From Mucilaginibacter sp. L3T2-6 (GTDB lineage: Bacteria > Bacteroidota > Bacteroidia > Sphingobacteriales > Sphingobacteriaceae), in assembly GCF_030519355.1 (NCBI RefSeq), contig NZ_JAUMKC010000023.1:1-64000 (forward strand): DNA of 64,000 nt, written 5' to 3'. The position numbers were made by a program, and so were the translations under genes. Of the stretch, positions 63,140 to 64,000 are shown one piece after another (positions within the stretch are counted from its first letter, which is position 1; every line of letters starts with the position of its first letter). The notes beneath the pieces are model-generated. The model did no database searches and had not been told where the DNA came from. It saw nothing but the letters and a program-made list of their open reading frames with translations.

Positions 63140-63694
63140 TTATTTAATAATTACTCCCGTAATGTTATAATTATTGTTCCCCATCAGCTTAACGTGCTGA
63201 CTTTTTTCAATCCGGTAGAGAGAGTCGGGATAGTAGCTTAGCTTCTCGATATTCCTGTATAAGATATTTTGTGTTTTGGTGTAAATAATTATCCACTTGA
63301 TCTTATCCGCATCCTTCTTGATTATAATTTCGCGGACTGTAAGCCCGGGCTCAATAGCCTTATACAATGTAATGCCATCACCCGTTGATGTGGTGTAACT
63401 ATTTTTCCAGGCGGGACGGTTGATATCTCCTCCGACAAATGACTCCAGCTCCTGCCCCCAGTTTTCAATAGCCACCTTTTTTGTTTCGCTAACGCCATTA
63501 TGTACAATAGTTTTTAACACCGGGGGCTTAACCCTTTGCAGGTCTTGTGCTTCATTGGTAAAAAAGCCTTTGATATCGAAGTATCCTGCCTTCCCGCCGC
63601 TTTGCTTTGCCTCAGGTTTGCAACCTGAACACAAGGCCGCCAGGGTCGTAACAATAGCGATAACTAAATATGGCCTTAGTTTAAACCAATACAT
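63140..63694 (-). CDS. Hypothetical lipoprotein
   Basis: A 184-residue protein with a lipobox, LAALCSGCKPEAKQSG (Cys about 25). The rest (YFDIKGFFTNEAQDLQRVKPPVLKTIVHNG ...) has no motif I recognise. Its start overlaps the end of gpmI by 14 bases, so it is co-translated. Confidence 0.65.
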   Translation of the reverse strand: MYWFKLRPYLVIAIVTTLAALCSGCKPEAKQSGGKAGYFDIKGFFTNEAQDLQRVKPPVLKTIVHNGVSETKKVAIENWGQELESFVGGDINRPAWKNSYTTSTGDGITLYKAIEPGLTVREIIIKKDADKIKWIIIYTKTQNILYRNIEKLSYYPDSLYRIEKSQHVKLMGNNNYNITGVIIK

Positions 63695-64000
63695 TGCCGC
63701 CCATTTGTTCAGGAATAGCGATCCCTAAAATTTTTAATATGGTTGGCGCTATGTCTCCCAGTTTGCCGTCATTCACATGTTTCACATCGTCATCAATAAC
63801 AATACACGGAACCAGGTTGGTAGTATGCGCAGTGTTGGGCGTGCCATCATCATTAATCATATAGTCAGCATTACCATGGTCTGCAATAATTATAAACGAA
63901 TATCCGTTCGCCAAACCGGTTTCAACCACCTCTCTTGTACAGCCATCAACTGTTTCAGCAGCTTTAACTACGGCGCTGAATACGCCGGTGTGGCCCACCA
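63681..64000 (-). CDS. gpmI: 2,3-bisphosphoglycerate-independent phosphoglycerate mutase, 3' part
   Basis: The C-terminal 105 or so residues of a mutase that continues beyond the window edge. The blocks GHTGVFSAVVKAAETVD, ADHGNADYMI (metal ligands Asp-His and Asn-Ala-Asp) and LVPCIVIDDD...GKLGDIAPTILKILG match GpmI. It interconverts 3- and 2-phosphoglycerate in glycolysis using Mn. Only the 3' end is seen; it overlaps the lipoprotein gene downstream by 14 bases. Confidence 0.9.
   Translation of the reverse strand, partial: VGHTGVFSAVVKAAETVDGCTREVVETGLANGYSFIIIADHGNADYMINDDGTPNTAHTTNLVPCIVIDDDVKHVNDGKLGDIAPTILKILGIAIPEQMGGNVLV

Overview
The window looks like chromosomal DNA of a Bacteroidota species of the Sphingobacteriaceae type, probably Mucilaginibacter or a close relative. 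This is inferred from the protein families and was not tested by any search. Support comes from a secreted subtilase with a C-terminal type IX sorting domain, several TAnnTTTG-type -7 promoter elements with few Shine-Dalgarno sites, a fused isobutyryl-CoA mutase, two cryptochrome/photolyase genes, many small outer-membrane barrels, and chromosomal toxin-antitoxin pairs. No rRNA, tRNA or CRISPR array was seen.

Layout. 0-4.2 kb: M15 peptidase, secreted hypothetical, DUF885 hydrolase, then a decayed zeta-toxin locus. 4.3-7.8 kb: fused acyl-CoA mutase carrying two in-frame repeat insertions. 8-11.4 kb: higBA-type toxin-antitoxin pair, Lnt-like protein, YhcC-type radical SAM. 11.5-15 kb: outer-membrane protein, ArnT-like glycosyltransferase, PIN toxin with a 57-residue antitoxin. 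15-19.7 kb: a tight three-gene envelope operon (caspase-TPR protein, CHASE2 sensor, FecR-like protein), bounded on one side by odhB and on the other by a decayed copy of the odhB 3' end. 19.8-24.4 kb: odhB and odhA (2-oxoglutarate dehydrogenase E2 and E1). 24.8-34.3 kb: cryptochrome-DASH, RES-Xre pair, TetR-HAD-ABC1 kinase operon, Dabb protein, TIGR01777 oxidoreductase coupled to a photolyase, PhyH oxygenase. 34.4-40 kb: two FKBP lipoproteins, MarR, gamma-glutamyltransferase, RelE-type pair, outer-membrane protein. 40-55.2 kb: secreted protease, Gfo/Idh/MocA oxidoreductase, GH20 hexosaminidase, sialidase-like protein, then acyltransferase plus a mirrored barrel-esterase-esterase-barrel set. 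55.2-64 kb: SRPBCC protein, ArfB-like factor, an IS5-type insertion sequence, LpxR-like deacylase, barrel protein, Lon, TPR protein, lipoprotein, and the end of gpmI.

The most interesting system is the caspase/CHASE2/FecR operon. All three products appear exported or membrane-bound, the CHASE2 protein has no cytoplasmic output domain, and the caspase keeps its His-Cys dyad. The flanking odhB 3'-end duplication suggests the block entered the chromosome at the end of odhB. Two further themes recur. A palindromic repeat built around a CTCCTTTGGAG core has been captured inside reading frames (icmF, HAD gene). At least eight intergenic spaces hold short hairpin clusters that share an architecture but not a sequence.
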